From positions 15,136,001 through 15,200,000 of the forward strand of contig JAWQUS010000032.1 in the NCBI GenBank assembly GCA_036365455.1: a DNA stretch of 64,000 nt, read 5' to 3'. The position numbers were made by a program, and so were the translations under genes. Below the pieces are notes generated by a model. That model saw only the letters and a list, made by a program, of their open reading frames with translations, was not told the origin of the DNA and did no database searches. Each line of letters begins with the position of its first letter. Position 1 is the first letter of the stretch. The DNA comes from Macrosoma leucophasiata (lineage: Eukaryota > Arthropoda > Insecta > Lepidoptera > Hedylidae). Of this stretch, positions 35,815-48,817 are shown piece by piece.

Positions 35815-35875
35815 CGTTTTGGGATTGTACTATAATTTTATTATGAAAAGTGCGTATTGAGTATTTCATTTCTAT

Positions 35876-36480
35876 CGCCGTCATCATCAGTTCAGCCAAA
35901 AGACGTCCATTGCTGGACAAAAGCCACTCCCAAAGATTGCGCTAAGGAACGGTACTGGGCCGTGCTCCGATTATTCGCGATCTTCACCAGGTCGTCGGTC
36001 CACCTTGTCTTCCGTTACGCGATCGCCTACTAGAGAACTCTTTAGTCCCAATAGCTGTGTGATTACTTCTACTTGAGTTTCCCTAACCGATCGTGGATGA
36101 TCGGATGTGGATCTCCTCATTTCTGATTCGATCGCAACGAAACGCCGAGCATAGCTCTCGCAATTGCCCTCTACGTGGCCTTGAGCTTCCTTATAAGACC
36201 CATAGAGAACAGCCACGTTTCAGTTTTGTATGTCATTACTGGCAACATACTAGTCAAAAATCTTGACAGCGATAATTTGGACGAGAAGATGTATCGCAGC
36301 TTCCCCAACGCTGCCCAACTAAGTTGGATTCGGCAATTTACCTCTTTCTCGAAGTTGAACCTAACTGGACTGTTTGTCACTGCTGTGTACATAATCTTCA
36401 ACAACGTTAAGCATAGTGCCCTCAAACATAATGGGAATGGGCGTACCATGGACATACGACATGCCCTTCGTCTTGTCGTA
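35876..36480. repeat. Probable LINE fragment after gene A
   Basis: Contains CATCATCAGTTCAGCC and GGTCGTCGGTCCACCTTGTC, phrases common in insect non-LTR elements, with broken open frames on both strands. No complete domain is seen. Confidence 0.5.
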
Positions 36481-36630
36481 ATCCTATTCTGATATTATAA
36501 AACTGAAGAGTGGTATTATTTCTTTACAACTTCTCTTAAACTTAGCATCAAGCTATAAAAGGACATAAGGAATGAAGTGAGTGGTCTATTCTTGGGAAAT
36601 ATTTAGAAAACGCAGGTTTATCTGCCTTAG

Positions 36631-36693
36631 TAAACTCGTGGTAGCAAGCCACTACAGCTACGGTATCCTGGGTTCGAATCCCGGACCCAGAGG
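36631..36693 (+). repeat. tRNA-like head of family B SINE
   Basis: GCCTTAGTAAACTCGTGGTA then ATCCTGGGTTCGAATCCCGG; a 5' piece of the SINE without its usual body. Confidence 0.65.
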
Positions 36694-36911
36694 TATTTGT
36701 AACTATTGGTATTTTTTCTTCAGGCTCGTTACATATGACCTGCTTCTGAACATAACTGGCAAATGCTTCCATTTACACACCTGTTTGCCATTACAAATTA
36801 TGTAGGTAATATTTGAAAAACGTTAGTAACAAATATATATTTTATACATAATTATGATAGAATAATATACAGTCGGTAATACCCCGGACTTATGCTATAG
36901 GCGAGACCAAG

Positions 36912-37048
36912 GGCGAGATTCACAGACCGCACTACGACTTTACTTTCGAGCAAAGTACGCTTCGAACTGTCAAAACACATACATTTCTCACAGTTCTAAG
37001 CATACTTTGCTCAAAGTAAAGTCGTAGTGCGGTCTGTGAATCTTGCAC
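36912..37048. repeat. Foldback MITE
   Basis: GCGAGATTCACAGACCGCAC ... GTGCGGTCTGTGAATCTTGC, arms of about 45 bp with the inner part also pairing (GACTTTACTTTCGAGCAAAG). Confidence 0.85.
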
Positions 37049-37080
37049 CAAGCGATAGCAGCTAGTGTAAGTTGAATTCG

Positions 37081-37454
37081 CGTAACTCGGGGAACCGGCC
37101 CACCGGTCGCGGCGTACCGGAGATGAGTAGCCATAGCGTTTATTACCGATGCAAAACAGTCAGTCATATATAACGGGGGAAAATACGTATGACACACACT
37201 CACAATACAAAAATCGTCTATTACTACGAAACTCACACCTGTGAGCGTGAAATTGTTTATGTATTTTGTTAAAGTCACAAAAATTGTTTATGTATTTTGT
37301 TAAACTGACAAAATATTTCATTTTTCACGCACACATTTAAATATCTGGGCGAAAGCCAGAGGACCATTTGGTCTTATACTTTGACAGAGGGGAAAGCTTG
37401 CACATGGCTACTCTCCTCCGGTCCGCCGCGGCCGGTGGCCCGTGTTGCTCTATG
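37081..37454. repeat. GC-ended MITE family C, copy 4
   Basis: GGAACCGGCCCACCGGTCGC to GTGTTGCTCTATG, with an internal duplication of the TTGTTTATGTATTTTGTTAA segment. Confidence 0.83.
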
Positions 37455-38002
37455 AAATACTAGGTTCAAATTACTCATTTTCGGATGGCATAATTATAGG
37501 TATATCAATAATGAGTTCTCGAAGTCCTCGTAAACCGAATACTGATAGAGCGGCGAGGGGAACACGATGCGCGCGGTAAGAAGCCGCGTATCTAGAAATT
37601 CGCGTAAGTTCGGATTACTGTACGAGTATATCTAATTTCTGATTCTGAACTCAAAGTAAGTATGTCGATTTTGACTCATGCGATTACCTATTACTAAAAC
37701 TACGAATAGACTAGACTTTTATTAAGACGGACTAGAAACATATCGTTCTAATCCTATAAGATGAACTTTCAGAACTTTACATAACTAATAAAAGTTAATG
37801 AGTCCAACTCGCCTCTCGACCTATTCGTTTTGCTGTGTTACTTGAAATTAAGAACCTAGCTTACTCTTATTTGACCTCACACTGTAATTCAATTTAAAAC
37901 TTTAACAAACACTTAAAACGTTCATATCTCTTTATTTATGTCATGGTAGAGAGAAACCAACATACATATAAGAATGGTAGATAAGTGAAATGTTTCACTG
38001 CC

Positions 38003-38308
38003 ACAGTAGCCTAGTGGGAGCAGGCCACTACTACTACGCTGGAGGTCCTGGGTTCGATTACCGGGTCGGAGGCTATCAGAGATAACGGTTTAAAATCCTT
38101 TATCTCTGGTTCTATTGGGATTTTTCCATTTTCTGGAAGTTTCCCAGTACCTCGGAGTTTGGTAATGTGCCCGGAGATGGCAACAGGCTCTCCACCTGTT
38201 ACATGGGCCAAAACGTAATCGTGGGTGTTCGCATGTATGCATGAATGCATGCATTTACCTCTTCCTACCCCTTCGAGGATTACAGGCGTGAAGTTACGTT
38301 ACGTTTAG
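38003..38308 (+). repeat. tRNA-headed SINE family B, good copy
   Basis: CCACAGTAGCCTAGTGGGAG, GGGTTCGATTACCGGGTCGG, body and end GGATTACAGGCGTGAAGTTA. Confidence 0.85.
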
Positions 38309-38429
38309 GTAAGTGAATACTGCCTCTACATAAAATAAATGTAAAGAAAAATGTCGACTCCAAAAGCTAAATTACTCATTCCAAACACTGTTGAGTATTT
38401 TCTGTAAACATTTGCGGTATTATCTCCTA

Positions 38430-38862
38430 AAGGCGCGTTTAATTATACAAATAAATAAAATTGGAGTGTCTGTTTGTAATATATATATGTAAAATAACCG
38501 CTTTTTACTGAATGCAAATGTATGTATACACGGTACATATACCAAAACAACATTTTTTTCAATTTTTGTGTCTGTCTGTCTGTTTGGCGGGGCTAATCTT
38601 GGCAATGGCTGGACCGATTTCGACGGGACTTTCACTGGCAGAGAGCTTATGTAATAAGGAGTTACTTAGGCTACTTTAATACAAGCTGCGCCCACGACTT
38701 CGTCCGGGTAGGTACTGAGTAAACTCGTAACACTAAAGTGAAAATAAACTCTATCTCTGTACCAAATTTCATTTAAATCGGTTCAGTCGCTTGGACGTAA
38801 AAAGATAACAGACAGACAGACAGAGTTAATTTCGCATTTATAATATTAGTAGGGATTGAAAT
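38430..38862 (-). repeat. RTE-like element fragment
   Basis: Minus-oriented relative of the minisatellite source at 28-29.3 kb: GGAGTGTCTGTTTGTAATAT, (TCTG)n, CGACGGGACTTTCACTGGCA, then CGCCCACGACTTCGTCCGGG and the tail TTTCGCATTTATAATATTAG. Confidence 0.75.
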
Positions 38863-39317
38863 AGAATTTTAATATAATCATTTTGAGTTCTTTAATTTAA
38901 TCCCAATAAGACACGGGTCATGATCCCTACCAAAAGCTTTAAATTGTACAATAGTATTACAAACTCTGCATATAAATTCCCTCGACTTTTGTGTAGATGT
39001 CTATAGGTTACAGTATTCACTTACCATCCGTGCAAATTATAAACTTACTAGCGGTCTGCCCCGACTTCACCCGCGCTGCTCCTTTCCTATTAGTCATAGC
39101 GTGATTATATACACTGAAAAAACTTTTCAAATCGGACCAGTAGTTCCTGAGATTAGCGCATTCAAACAAACAAACAAACTTTTATTCTCAATATGCTCTA
39201 TAATCAATATTAGTATAGTAGATTCGCCACCTAAAAATATGAAAAACTCTCCATCATACAAATAAATTACAGTACTCAACAATTAATATTGCATTTGCAT
39301 ATCGAGCCTACGAAAGA

Positions 39318-39505
39318 GACGGCTAGTTTCGAATTCGTATAGCGTTATCTCTGCTGCACAATGCCTACGTAAGCACTGATAGTCTGGTATTGGTGAAAAC
39401 TTCAAAACTTGATCCAAAATGGTAGACAAACGTCAAATAAGTAAGATGCGAAAGAGATAACGCTCTACAGACCCAAAATAAACCGAAGTCTCCTTCCTAA
39501 GAATA
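39318..39505. repeat. Dispersed repeat shared with 62580-62780
   Basis: GAGATAACGCTCTACAGACC, GCGAAAGAGATAACG and TACGTAAGCACTGATAGTCT are found inverted and diverged near 62580-62780. A family of palindromic MITEs is likely. Confidence 0.6.
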
Positions 39506-40189
39506 TACAATATTTCTTGTTCCTAAAGCAAATTTTATCCATTATTTTAGGGTCAATTTGACTTTTGAATAACATGGTTCAGGACTTGCTCTCTTTCAAA
39601 TGCCATGAATACTACAGCAGTAGTTATGGAGACTTTGATTAGGATAATGTAGTCAACCGGTAGTATGGGGTCAGATTCGATCAACGCTACTGAAAACACC
39701 TAATTTACAAACAATATACTAACATACGGTGTATATGTGGCTAGTTTCTGAGGGAAATTGGTCTTTTCTTGAAATAGCCATTTTATAAGTGTTATCTTAT
39801 TTAATAAACTTTTCTGAAGAAAATAAAAAATATTGATTTCTAGTTGACCCGGCAAACATTGTATTGCCTCAGAATGAAATAATGTGTCAAAGGTTTGATA
39901 GATACGGACTATTTCCCTTCAATTTCTTCATATTTTTTTACCTTTGAAACCTTTCCTTGAGTTCCAAAAATCATTCAAAATCTAAATTAGCCAAATTGGT
40001 CCCGCCTTTCTCGAGTTTTAGCGAGACTAACGAACGGCAATTGATTTTTGTATATACTGGTATATATAGATATAGATAGATAGATACCGGACAAAATGAA
40101 AATAATTAATGCTTTTTCCAATTCCTGTGCCTACTTTAATTTGCCTGTCCTGTATTTCTGAGTGTGTTCTTCTTTGCCGTATTCTTCAT

Positions 40190-40425
40190 TACTGAAGGCG
40201 CTCGTTTTGGTCAGTATAGGTTGAGGAGCTGACGAGTTGCTTCCAGGCCGCTCTATCTTCAGCTTTTCTGAGAGCTGTAGTCACCGGCAGTCCAGTAATC
40301 TCTTTTATGGCGTCAGACCATCAGCTGGTCGGCCTCTGGGTCTTCCTTCCTCTACATTACCCACCACAACCAGTTTCTCGAAGTTTTCTGGTTGTCTTCG
40401 AACAATGTGGCCAAAGTAGGTGAGA
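40190..40425 (-). pseudogene. LINE reverse-transcriptase C-terminal fragment, minus strand
   Basis: The reverse complement reads approximately TYFGHIVRRQPENFEKLVVV, then GNVEGRRPRGRPADGL, the FGHI.RR....GRR.RGRP tail of insect non-LTR reverse transcriptases. Stops interrupt it and no catalytic core is present. Confidence 0.72.
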
Positions 40426-40524
40426 ATTAAATGTGTTTCTGAGTGTAATTTCAGTAAAAAAAATCAAACTTTTTACAGAGCCAAAACAACTAAGGTGAGA
40501 CATACACAGTGGCAACACATCTTG

Positions 40525-40670
40525 TTTTTATGTAGTGGAAGTAGTAAACAAGCATGCAGTTCACATTGATGTTAAGTGAGGACTGCAGCCTATAGACACT
40601 CACACTAAGACCAAGGTCAAAATGTGGATGCGTTACCACTCCTGAGACCTAAGGTGTTATTCTGTGCCGG
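40525..40670 (-). repeat. SINE-like family A, truncated copy
   Basis: TTTTTATGTAGTGGAAGTAG to ACACCTTAG-type end, cut off by the GC-rich hairpin that follows. Confidence 0.78.
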
Positions 40671-40867
40671 TGTCCGTTAGACTCGGCTGTTCCATTGCCG
40701 GCCGCGTACGAAAGTTGGAAGTTAAAAAGTTACGCACTTGCACCTTCGTCCGCGGCCGGCAATGGTACGGCTACATCAAGCGGACAGGGTGGGGAGAGTG
40801 TGTGTCGGCGGTGCGGTGGAGGCGCGTTGGCGGCGCGGTGGCGCGGGCGGCACGGTGTGCAGGAGCG

Positions 40868-41318
40868 CTAATGGCCTTATTACACGACACGGTATTCAGG
40901 GTCCGATAGCAAGGGTCAGAATAGTTTATTATTAAGGGAGTTAGGGTCTCTAATTAGGGCGACCGGAGTGGCCCGGTCAGCCTAACGCCAGGGCCCTAAC
41001 TCAGTCTCAGTACAAATATGAACAGTATGGAAACTACGTACAAAACCTTCAAAACGGTACACGCACACAAACATGTGCATCGACGCTCGAGTAGCGAGTG
41101 ACTCGGAGCTGCAGCACCACGAGAACCGCTTAGGGGCCTCGTTGATGCGCATGTTTGTGTGGTTGTGCCGTTACAACGTTTTGTACGTAGTTTCCATACT
41201 GTTCATATTTGTACTGTGACTGAGTAACCGGATAGTGTAATAAGCGGCAAATCGGTGCGAGGCCACGCCCATCCTTTCTGCCGAACCCTGAATACCGTGT
41301 CGTGTAATAGGCCATAAG
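40868..41318. repeat. Foldback element with 32-bp inverted ends and GC-rich spacer
   Basis: ATGGCCTTATTACACGACAC at 40870 pairs with GTGTCGTGTAATAGGCCATA near 41295; inner arms of about 75 bp (40996-41072 against 41147-41224) pair again. No transposase frame; non-autonomous. A small GCCGGCCGCG palindrome lies just upstream (40697-40765). Confidence 0.82.
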
Positions 41319-41530
41319 GCGATACGAAGTTCGTCAGGGCAACTATTATTTTCATAATAATCTTTTTTATTACATATCATCGTAACAAAATTAAATAACA
41401 ATCAACTTGCACCTGGCAACCTTATGAAATAACTGAAAAGTTTAATTATTATAACACAGTATTAGACTAGACTTGGGGCGTATCACATACAGAGTGTTCA
41501 ATTTTGATCCATATTTTTTGAACAAAAACG

Positions 41531-41852
41531 TAAACGTTACTTCACGTCTGTAATCCCGGAAGGGGTAGGCAGAGGTTAATGCATGCATTCAAGCTTTCAG
41601 CAACACCCACGATTCGCCGGTTACATTTTGTCCCATGTAATAGGTGGCGAGCCTATTGATATCTCCAGGCACATTACCAAACTTCGAGGTACTGGGAAAC
41701 TTGCAGAAAATGGAAAAATCCCTATAGAACCATAGATAAAGGATTTTACACCGTTATCTCTGATATTCCCCGACGGCCCCGACCCGGGAATCGAACCCAG
41801 GATTCCAGCGTAGTAGTAGTGGCCTGCTACCACTAGGCTACTGAAGCAGTTA
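41531..41852 (-). repeat. tRNA-headed SINE family B copy
   Basis: Minus strand from CTTCAGTAGCCTAGTGGTAG to CCGGGATTACAGACGTGAAG. Confidence 0.85.
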
Positions 41853-42399
41853 ACAACATAACGTGTCGTTAATATTAATTAAGATTTAATACAAGTAGGT
41901 TCATTATTAGTCCATTGAAATTTATAAATTAAAAATTGTATGAATGCTTATTCTGATTTTTTCGAACATAAATAAAAAAAAACATTATTTTCAGCAAAAT
42001 TATGAATGGATTAAGCTTTGCTAAGCTTATAAACATGTCAAAACGTCGGAACCAAGCTTCGCTTTCAATTTGCTTTTTAAAAATTAAACGGCACAAGATA
42101 TGCATGACTTTTTAATTAAGTGTTGTAAAAAAGAAAATTATTTATTAAATTTATCAACGATTTATTAAACTACATATCTATACATATTATAAAATTAAGT
42201 ACCCCGCCGCGTCGGTCTGTCTATCTGTCTGTTTACTTGAGTTACTGTAACTCACTTGACTGACATAATAAATAATTAACTGATTCTAACTTAAACGCTG
42301 CTTTTATACGAATACGAAATATCGTTTTACTTGACACAGGCAATATGCGTAAAAACGATGCCATTTAAAATTTAAAAAAAAAATGTTGTGTAACTTTTT

Positions 42400-43625
42400 T
42401 TTTATTTAATGGCATCGCTTGTTATGTATATTGCCAGTGTCAAGTAAAACGATATTACGAATCTTATAATGTCAGTCAATTTATCAGTCCGTCAGTCAGA
42501 GTCACAGTAATTCGAGTAAAGCGATGGCTACTTTACCAGAACATTTACAATGAAGTTTTGGAGGCAACCCGAAAGAACGTGTTTTCGCACTGTTATTTTA
42601 TTTCACTATACACGAGCACTGTAATAAGCCTATATCAAACAAAATGCCACCAACTTTATTTAATATAACTCTAAAATACACCAAGAAAATGAATTATACT
42701 GAGAGCACCAAACGCATCCTTCCAACTTCCCGCCAAAACCCCTTGTGTAGCATTAAAAATGTAAGTTTCAATTCTATAACAAACCTCTATTCTATTCTAT
42801 TAAAGTACGATCCCAGGGCCGCCAGACCTTACTTATTTTTTTAAGTAACAAATTTTACGTCACAGAAACTCCTTTAGGTGTTTAATAATGTGTGCATACT
42901 CGCTAGCTTGGCTAGGCCGCCCGTTCAGAAGTAAGTATGAGGTAGAAAAGTTAAACAAAATTTTACTTACTTTTGTTAAATTCGAAGCACTGATTTTTTT
43001 GATATATATATGTTAGACAGAATCTTATTAAAAAAATAATATTTTTTTATTGGCAGACTCTGTTTTGGCAGTTTCTGTAGGCGGTAATTACTTCAAGACA
43101 CTTTAAATAAATCTCGTAAAAAAAAATAAAAAAAAAGTTTCTTTTTTAAATTTTCTTATTTTCGAAGTGTTCAACTTTATACATGGAGTTTTGGCGGGAA
43201 CCTTGAAAGAGGCGTAAGGTGCTCTTATTTTATTTCATTTTCTTGGTGTATTTTTAAGTTATATTGAATAAAATTGGTGGCATTTTGTTTGATATAGGTT
43301 TATTACAGTGCCCGTATATAGTGAAATAGAATAACAGTGCGAAAATACGACCTTTCAGGTTGTCTCCAAAACTACATTGTAAATGTTCTGGTAAAGTAGC
43401 CATCGCTTTACTTGAATAACTTGATTGTAACTCACTTGACTGACATATTATACTTGATAACTTATATACTTGATAACTTATATACTTGATAACTTATATA
43501 CTTGATACTTACATAACATACTTGATGACTATATTATACTAACTTTTACGTTGTTTATATAAATATGAAATATCGTTTTACTTGACACTGGCAATATGCG
43601 TAATAGCGATGCCATAATAAGAAAA
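42400..43625. mobile_element. Large foldback element, arms of about 300-400 bp
   Basis: The left arm (about 42400-42745) contains AATGGCATCGC, GTCAAGTAAAACGATAT, CAAAATGCCACCAACTTTAT and CACCAAGAAAATGAA; the right arm (about 43180-43625) carries the same phrases in reverse order and orientation. The 0.4-kb centre is AT-rich and without a long frame. The right arm has an expansion of ATACTTGATAACTTAT units at 43447-43510. A solo left-arm copy lies at 48050-48240. Superfamily not determined. Confidence 0.8.
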
Positions 43626-44739
43626 AAAAAAAAAAAAAAACTTTATACATATAATAATATGATGCGTGGAGGACTAATTTATCTTTTGTGGACATTCAGA
43701 CCAATCGCAAGGGCCAAACATAATTGATTAGGATTTCCAATTACCACATTGTAAATATCCTTTTTTTTTAAAAGATATAATGGATATAGAAAGATATCCT
43801 TTAAAGATAGATACCTATAAGCCATCGCGGATTTTTTTGTAGATCTACCAAAGAGGAAATATTCCACCATAGGTAAGTACATTGTTTTGTTATATATAAA
43901 AGCAGCATCTTCGATGAAAGCGGCCCTGGCAGCTTGGTTGTGTCCGATACCTCCAACATGTATCGTTATGTTCTAATCAATTTACACAAAACTTTAAGAA
44001 ATTACATAAGCCTTCCTCATGAATCACTCTATATCTATCGGTGAAAACCTCATGAAAACCCGTGAAATAGTCTTTGAATTTATCGCACACAAACAGACAG
44101 ACGCGACGGAGGACTTCGCTTTATAATGTATAGATTATCGTTTAAATCACTCACCCACGGAACCCTAAACTTGCAACCGATATGCGTATATCGGTTGCAG
44201 CAAAACTTACCATAATTATTAACGATGCATTGAAAGCCAAAAAGTCAATCTGAAATCAATTCATAAGCTGATTAGACTTGAAAATCGTGTATTGTAATAT
44301 ACTTCTTTACCATACAATCCGTTTGGTATTAATGAAACATCCTGTACAAACTTTTTTTTTACCCGTTTTATAAACAACCGACGGCCAACTCGGTAGTCCA
44401 GACGTGTTCCTCCGCTGTCGGCGTCATAAACAGGTTCGACGCCCGATTAGGAAATAAATTGAAAATAAATTGACTTTAGTCATATTTTCTAGTGAAAGGA
44501 TATTAAGGTATGTGAAAATTTATATTGTATTCTAATTCGGTCTTTGGTTTAGTTTTTTAATTAATTATATATTCGTGTAAAGTGCAGTGGATATTTTCGT
44601 TTCAAGTAGGTACGTTCGTTTTAATAATGTTCTCCAGACTGAATTTGGGCACTGCGGCCAATCTCAACGGAGACTAGCAAACCGCGCAAGAGATATTATA
44701 GTGCACAAGTCAGTGTATGCACCAACACAGGTGCAGTCT

Positions 44740-44985
44740 CTTTTCCTCACTCTCATAGCCCGATGGGACGGCAATCCGACACGGATGGGGAGATATCGGG
44801 CGCAGGACCGACGGCTTTACCTGCTCTCCGAGGCACCGGTACCAGACTCCGGGCAACTACTAGGAATTTGCACAGAGAAAAAACCCAATAATAGAATTTC
44901 CCGACTAGATGATCGAACCCGGGACCTCAGGCTTCACCATCGTGATTGCGAGCACTGGACCAACGAGGCAGTTAACTGTCGTTTT
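44740..44985 (-). repeat. SINE with tRNA-like head
   Basis: Minus strand CCTCGTTGGTCCAGTGCTCG and GAGGTCCCGGGTTCGATCAT, followed by an unrelated body (GAGTCTGGTACCGGTGCCTC). Different from families A and B. Confidence 0.65.
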
Positions 44986-45002
44986 AATATTATAACACTA
45001 TA

Positions 45003-45239
45003 ATATACTTGACGCTAAATGGTAGTGTTCAGCACTATCGTGTTCCGGTCAGGTGGTAATATACGGCCCTGTAATTTCCGGCACAGAGGCATAACACCTT
45101 AGGCCTCAGGGGTGGTAACGCATCTGCATTTTGACCTTGGTCTTTCTTGGACACTTACACGGGTGTCTATAGGCTGCCGTCATCACTTAACATCAATGTG
45201 AACTGCATGCTTGCTTGCCACTACCATTACATAAAAAAA
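45003..45239 (+). repeat. SINE-like family A copy
   Basis: 5'-truncated; from ATACTTGACGCTAAATGGTA to CATTACATAAAAAAAA. Confidence 0.83.
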
Positions 45240-45275
45240 ACTAGGTGTTTCCCTCAACATCGACCGCTCGTAAGC

Positions 45276-45487
45276 TGCCTCTGTAGCTTAGTGGAAGGTC
45301 ACTACTGCTACGCTGGTATCCTGGATTCGATTTCCGTATCGGACTATCAGAGACAAAGATGTATTATCCTTTATATCTGATGCTATCGGGATTTTTATAT
45401 CTGCTGGCAGTTTGTCAGTGCCATGCTGAAAGTCTGGTAATGTGCCCGGAGATGTCAATAGGCTCACCACTTGTTACATATGCCAAA
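45276..45487 (+). repeat. tRNA-headed SINE family B, 3'-truncated
   Basis: GCCTCTGTAGCTTAGTGGAA, ATCCTGGATTCGATTTCCGT, then body to CATATGCCAAAG. Confidence 0.78.
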
Positions 45488-46558
45488 GGTTTGATTTGTT
45501 ACTCTCTTATTGATAAAGTTATAGTGGTAAATTGTGTCGTCATTTTACCACTGAAATTTGACTTTCAGAAAGAATGGTTACTAAAAACCTCGCTATCATT
45601 CAAGGATTTGTCTAAAAATACCAAACACGTATAGGTTTGATGAAAAATAGTTTCAGTTCCATGTATGAAGACTCATATTTTTCTTTATGTATGAAAAACA
45701 TAAAGTGGTTCGCAGAATACATCAACCTGCCGAGTTTCAAGTTTGTAGTCCCAATAACTTCGGAGTAAAGTGGCTATGATAGACGAATGGAGGGACAGAC
45801 GGACGAACATGACGATTTAATAAGGGTTCCCTGATTGAAATTTGACTACAACCCCAAATGCATCGACATTACAGGGAACAGGATATAATGCTAACTCAAC
45901 TATTTTGATTTGATTTGATAACAATGGTTCGGTAAACACAAATTGTGAGTAATATCTATTGGTATATTACTCACAATATATCTGGGGGCACGATCGTGTC
46001 CCCGCCAAGACGAGCCAAGCGAAGCGCAAGGGCACTACGTACCTTTACTCGAAACGTTTCGTCGTATATTTGAACCCGCGTAACTTTGGTTTGGATTACT
46101 CTTTACTACACATTGATTAAATAAATGTGAAAGTTATTCTGTCTATCTGTTTGTTATGTTTTCACGAACAACCACTGAGCCGATTATGATGAAATTTAAC
46201 GTGCAGGTAATTTGAACTCTAAGAAAACATAAAGGCTTTTTGTGCCAAAACCACGTAGCACGTGAATGAAGTCAGTGGAAATAGCTAATTTAGTTAACAC
46301 GTTAATAAATTTATAATCAAAGTTATCATTAAAATCATCGTGTAAATTGTCGATTACTAATTGGTTACGGACAACATTCTGTAACTCGGTGGTATGTATG
46401 TATGTATCTTCACGCCAGGTCCCTAACGGGGTAGGCCCCTAACTCGGTGGTCATCAACGTAAAAGCTTCTTCGTAGAAGGTACATTGTTTTTTCTTAAAA
46501 ATGCTCGTAATTATCATTTTACCTCCAAACAGCATTGTATTGGAAAGTTAAAAAAAAC

Positions 46559-46866
46559 GTTATTTCACGCCTGTAATCCCCAAAGGGGTAGATAGAGGTA
46601 AATGCAGGCATTCAAGTTTACATGCAAACACCCACGATTCGCCGGTTACGTTTTGGCCCATGTAACAAACAGGTGCGAGCTTGTTGACATCTCCGGGCAC
46701 ATTACCAAACTTCGAGGTTCCGAGGTTCGTCGATCCCAATAGAACCAAAGATAAGGGACTTTACACCATTATCTCTGATAACCGCCGACCCGGGAGTAGA
46801 ACCCAGGACCTCAGCGTAGTAGTACTAGTATTAGTGGCCTGCTACCACTAGTCTACTGAGGCAGTT
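46559..46866 (-). repeat. tRNA-headed SINE family B copy
   Basis: Minus strand from GCCTCAGTAGACTAGTGGTA to GGGGATTACAGGCGTGAAAT. Confidence 0.82.
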
Positions 46867-47454
46867 AATGAAAACCTTCCATTATTTTACAATTTTCCAG
46901 AATACTGTAACTCTCAGAATACACCTCACAGGCACTAGCTGTACGTAGCACTTGGCATCTCCCAATATTCAATTAACAAGTTCAGTAGGTCGATTTCAGT
47001 GAAAAAAACAATGCTCATGTATTATGCTAATTTATAAGCCGCTCCTGTTATAAATCGGTATCAGTACATTGTACGAGTTTGTAATTTAAATCGTGGAATT
47101 TTCTAGTCTTACAAATTTATATGGAATTGGCTGTTATTGGCTTTTAATATTACGTCACGTATTTAGTTCTACATAATCATAACCGTCATTTCTGCAAATG
47201 TAGAATACCTTCTAGGTAGTGCAGGATTTTGCGGATACAATCATGCATCTTTGTGTTTCTTAATATCATATTGTTATAGGCAGCACTCAACAACTAGCAA
47301 ACAGTCTTTAGGTTACAGTATTCACTTAACATCAATGTGAATTGCAACAGCATGTCTATACGCTTTTCTAGAATTTGTTTCTGGAAAAATATTTTTTGTT
47401 GGAAATACGATTTCAGTTACTTGACTACTAAACAGTTACATAATTAAAAAAAAA

Positions 47455-47665
47455 CTTAACTTCACGCCTGTAATCCCCGAAGGGGTAGACAGAGGTAAGT
47501 GCATGCAATTACGGATACATGCAAACACTCACGATTCGTCGGTTACTTTTTGTCACATGTAACAGGTGGCGAGCCTATTGACATCTCCGGGCACATAACC
47601 AAACTTCGAGATACTTGGAAATCTACAGAAAATGGAAAAATCCCAATAGAACTAGAGATAAGGAT
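47455..47665 (-). repeat. Family B SINE, headless copy
   Basis: CTTCACGCCTGTAATCCCCG to CCAATAGAACTAGAGATAAG; the tRNA-like head is absent. Confidence 0.78.
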
Positions 47666-47930
47666 TTTATTTGTTTTTCTAAATATTATTATTATTTTTT
47701 TTATTCCATTTTTCTTTAAATAAAAAATATATTGCAAAAGCATGTGTTAATGCGAAATAATATAAAAAAAAACAATTATTAAGGGTAAAAGCGACTTCTT
47801 AACGATATTCAATAAACTGCAAAGTTTATGATATCGGCTGCCTAACTAGCATAGGGAGGCAATAGATGGCGCTGCTGCCACCATAAGGCAATGCAATAAA
47901 TGTGAAGGAAAGATTTGACAAATCGGGCAG

Positions 47931-48006
47931 GACTTCGGTAGCTCAGTTGGAAGAGCGGCTGGACTAGATTCCCAGTAGCCGCGAGTTCGAGTCTAGCCTG
48001 AAGTCA
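47931..48006 (+). repeat. tRNA-like repeat (family I)
   Basis: GGACTTCGGTAGCTCAGTTG ... CGAGTTCGAGTCTAGCCTGA; same variant as 4660-4738, including the flanking AATGTGAAGGAAAGATTTGA. Confidence 0.72.
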
Positions 48007-48536
48007 AATTTTTCCTTCCATTTTTCTTTCCATTTAAAAAAAAAAATTGCAATTAAGTTTTGGATGCAACCTGAAAGGTCGTGTTTTCGCACTGTTATTC
48101 TATTTCACTATGCACGGGCACTGTAATAAACCGATATCAAACAAAATGCCACCAACTTTATTCAATATAACTTAAAAATACACCAAGAAAATGAAATAAA
48201 ATAAGAGCACCATACGCCTCTTTCAAAACTCAATTGAAAGTTTTCATCCATAATTATTATAATTAGATGATTCTCAAAGATTAACCATTAAAAAAACATG
48301 TTGTTTGTGGAAGTATTTCACCAGTGACATTGAGTTCGATATACGTCAGTAAAATGTTTTAATTATTTTAAATTGAAACAATGATGTAAAACATTTGTTT
48401 GTTCTTTATTTTTAATTACGAATTACTTTGCGAAGTAAATGATATATTTATATACTTCCTCCTAGCACCACTCTAAATTGCTTAAAAAAAATGTAGAATG
48501 TTTCTACTTTTCGATTTTTTTTTCAGTTCAGACTTT

Positions 48537-48817
48537 ACTGGTAGTAGAGCTCCAGTGACGGAGCTCACGGGCGTAGTCACCACCGCATTACCTAATATAC
48601 TTGCCGCTAAATAGTAGTGTTCAGCACTATCATGTTCTGGTCAGGTGGTAATGTACGGCTCTGTAATTTCCGCCACAGAGGCATAACACCTTAGGCCTCA
48701 GGAGTGGTAACGAATCTGCATTTTGACCTTGGTTTTGTGTAGGAGTCTATAGGCTGCAGTCATCACTTAACATCAATGTGAAATGCATGTTTGTTTACCA
48801 CTTTCATAACATTACAA
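48537..48817 (+). repeat. SINE-like family A copy
   Basis: ACTGGTAGTAGAGCTCCAGT to CACTTTCATAACATTAC. Confidence 0.83.

Noticed and set aside
36175..36492. 105-codon open frame after gene A
   Set aside because: Overlaps a repeat-like segment with frames on both strands; no motif, and no upstream promoter or splice context supports it.
44587..45003. 138-codon open frame on the + strand
   Set aside because: Its 3' half is the complement of a tRNA-headed SINE (44740-44985), and the rest has no recognisable domain.
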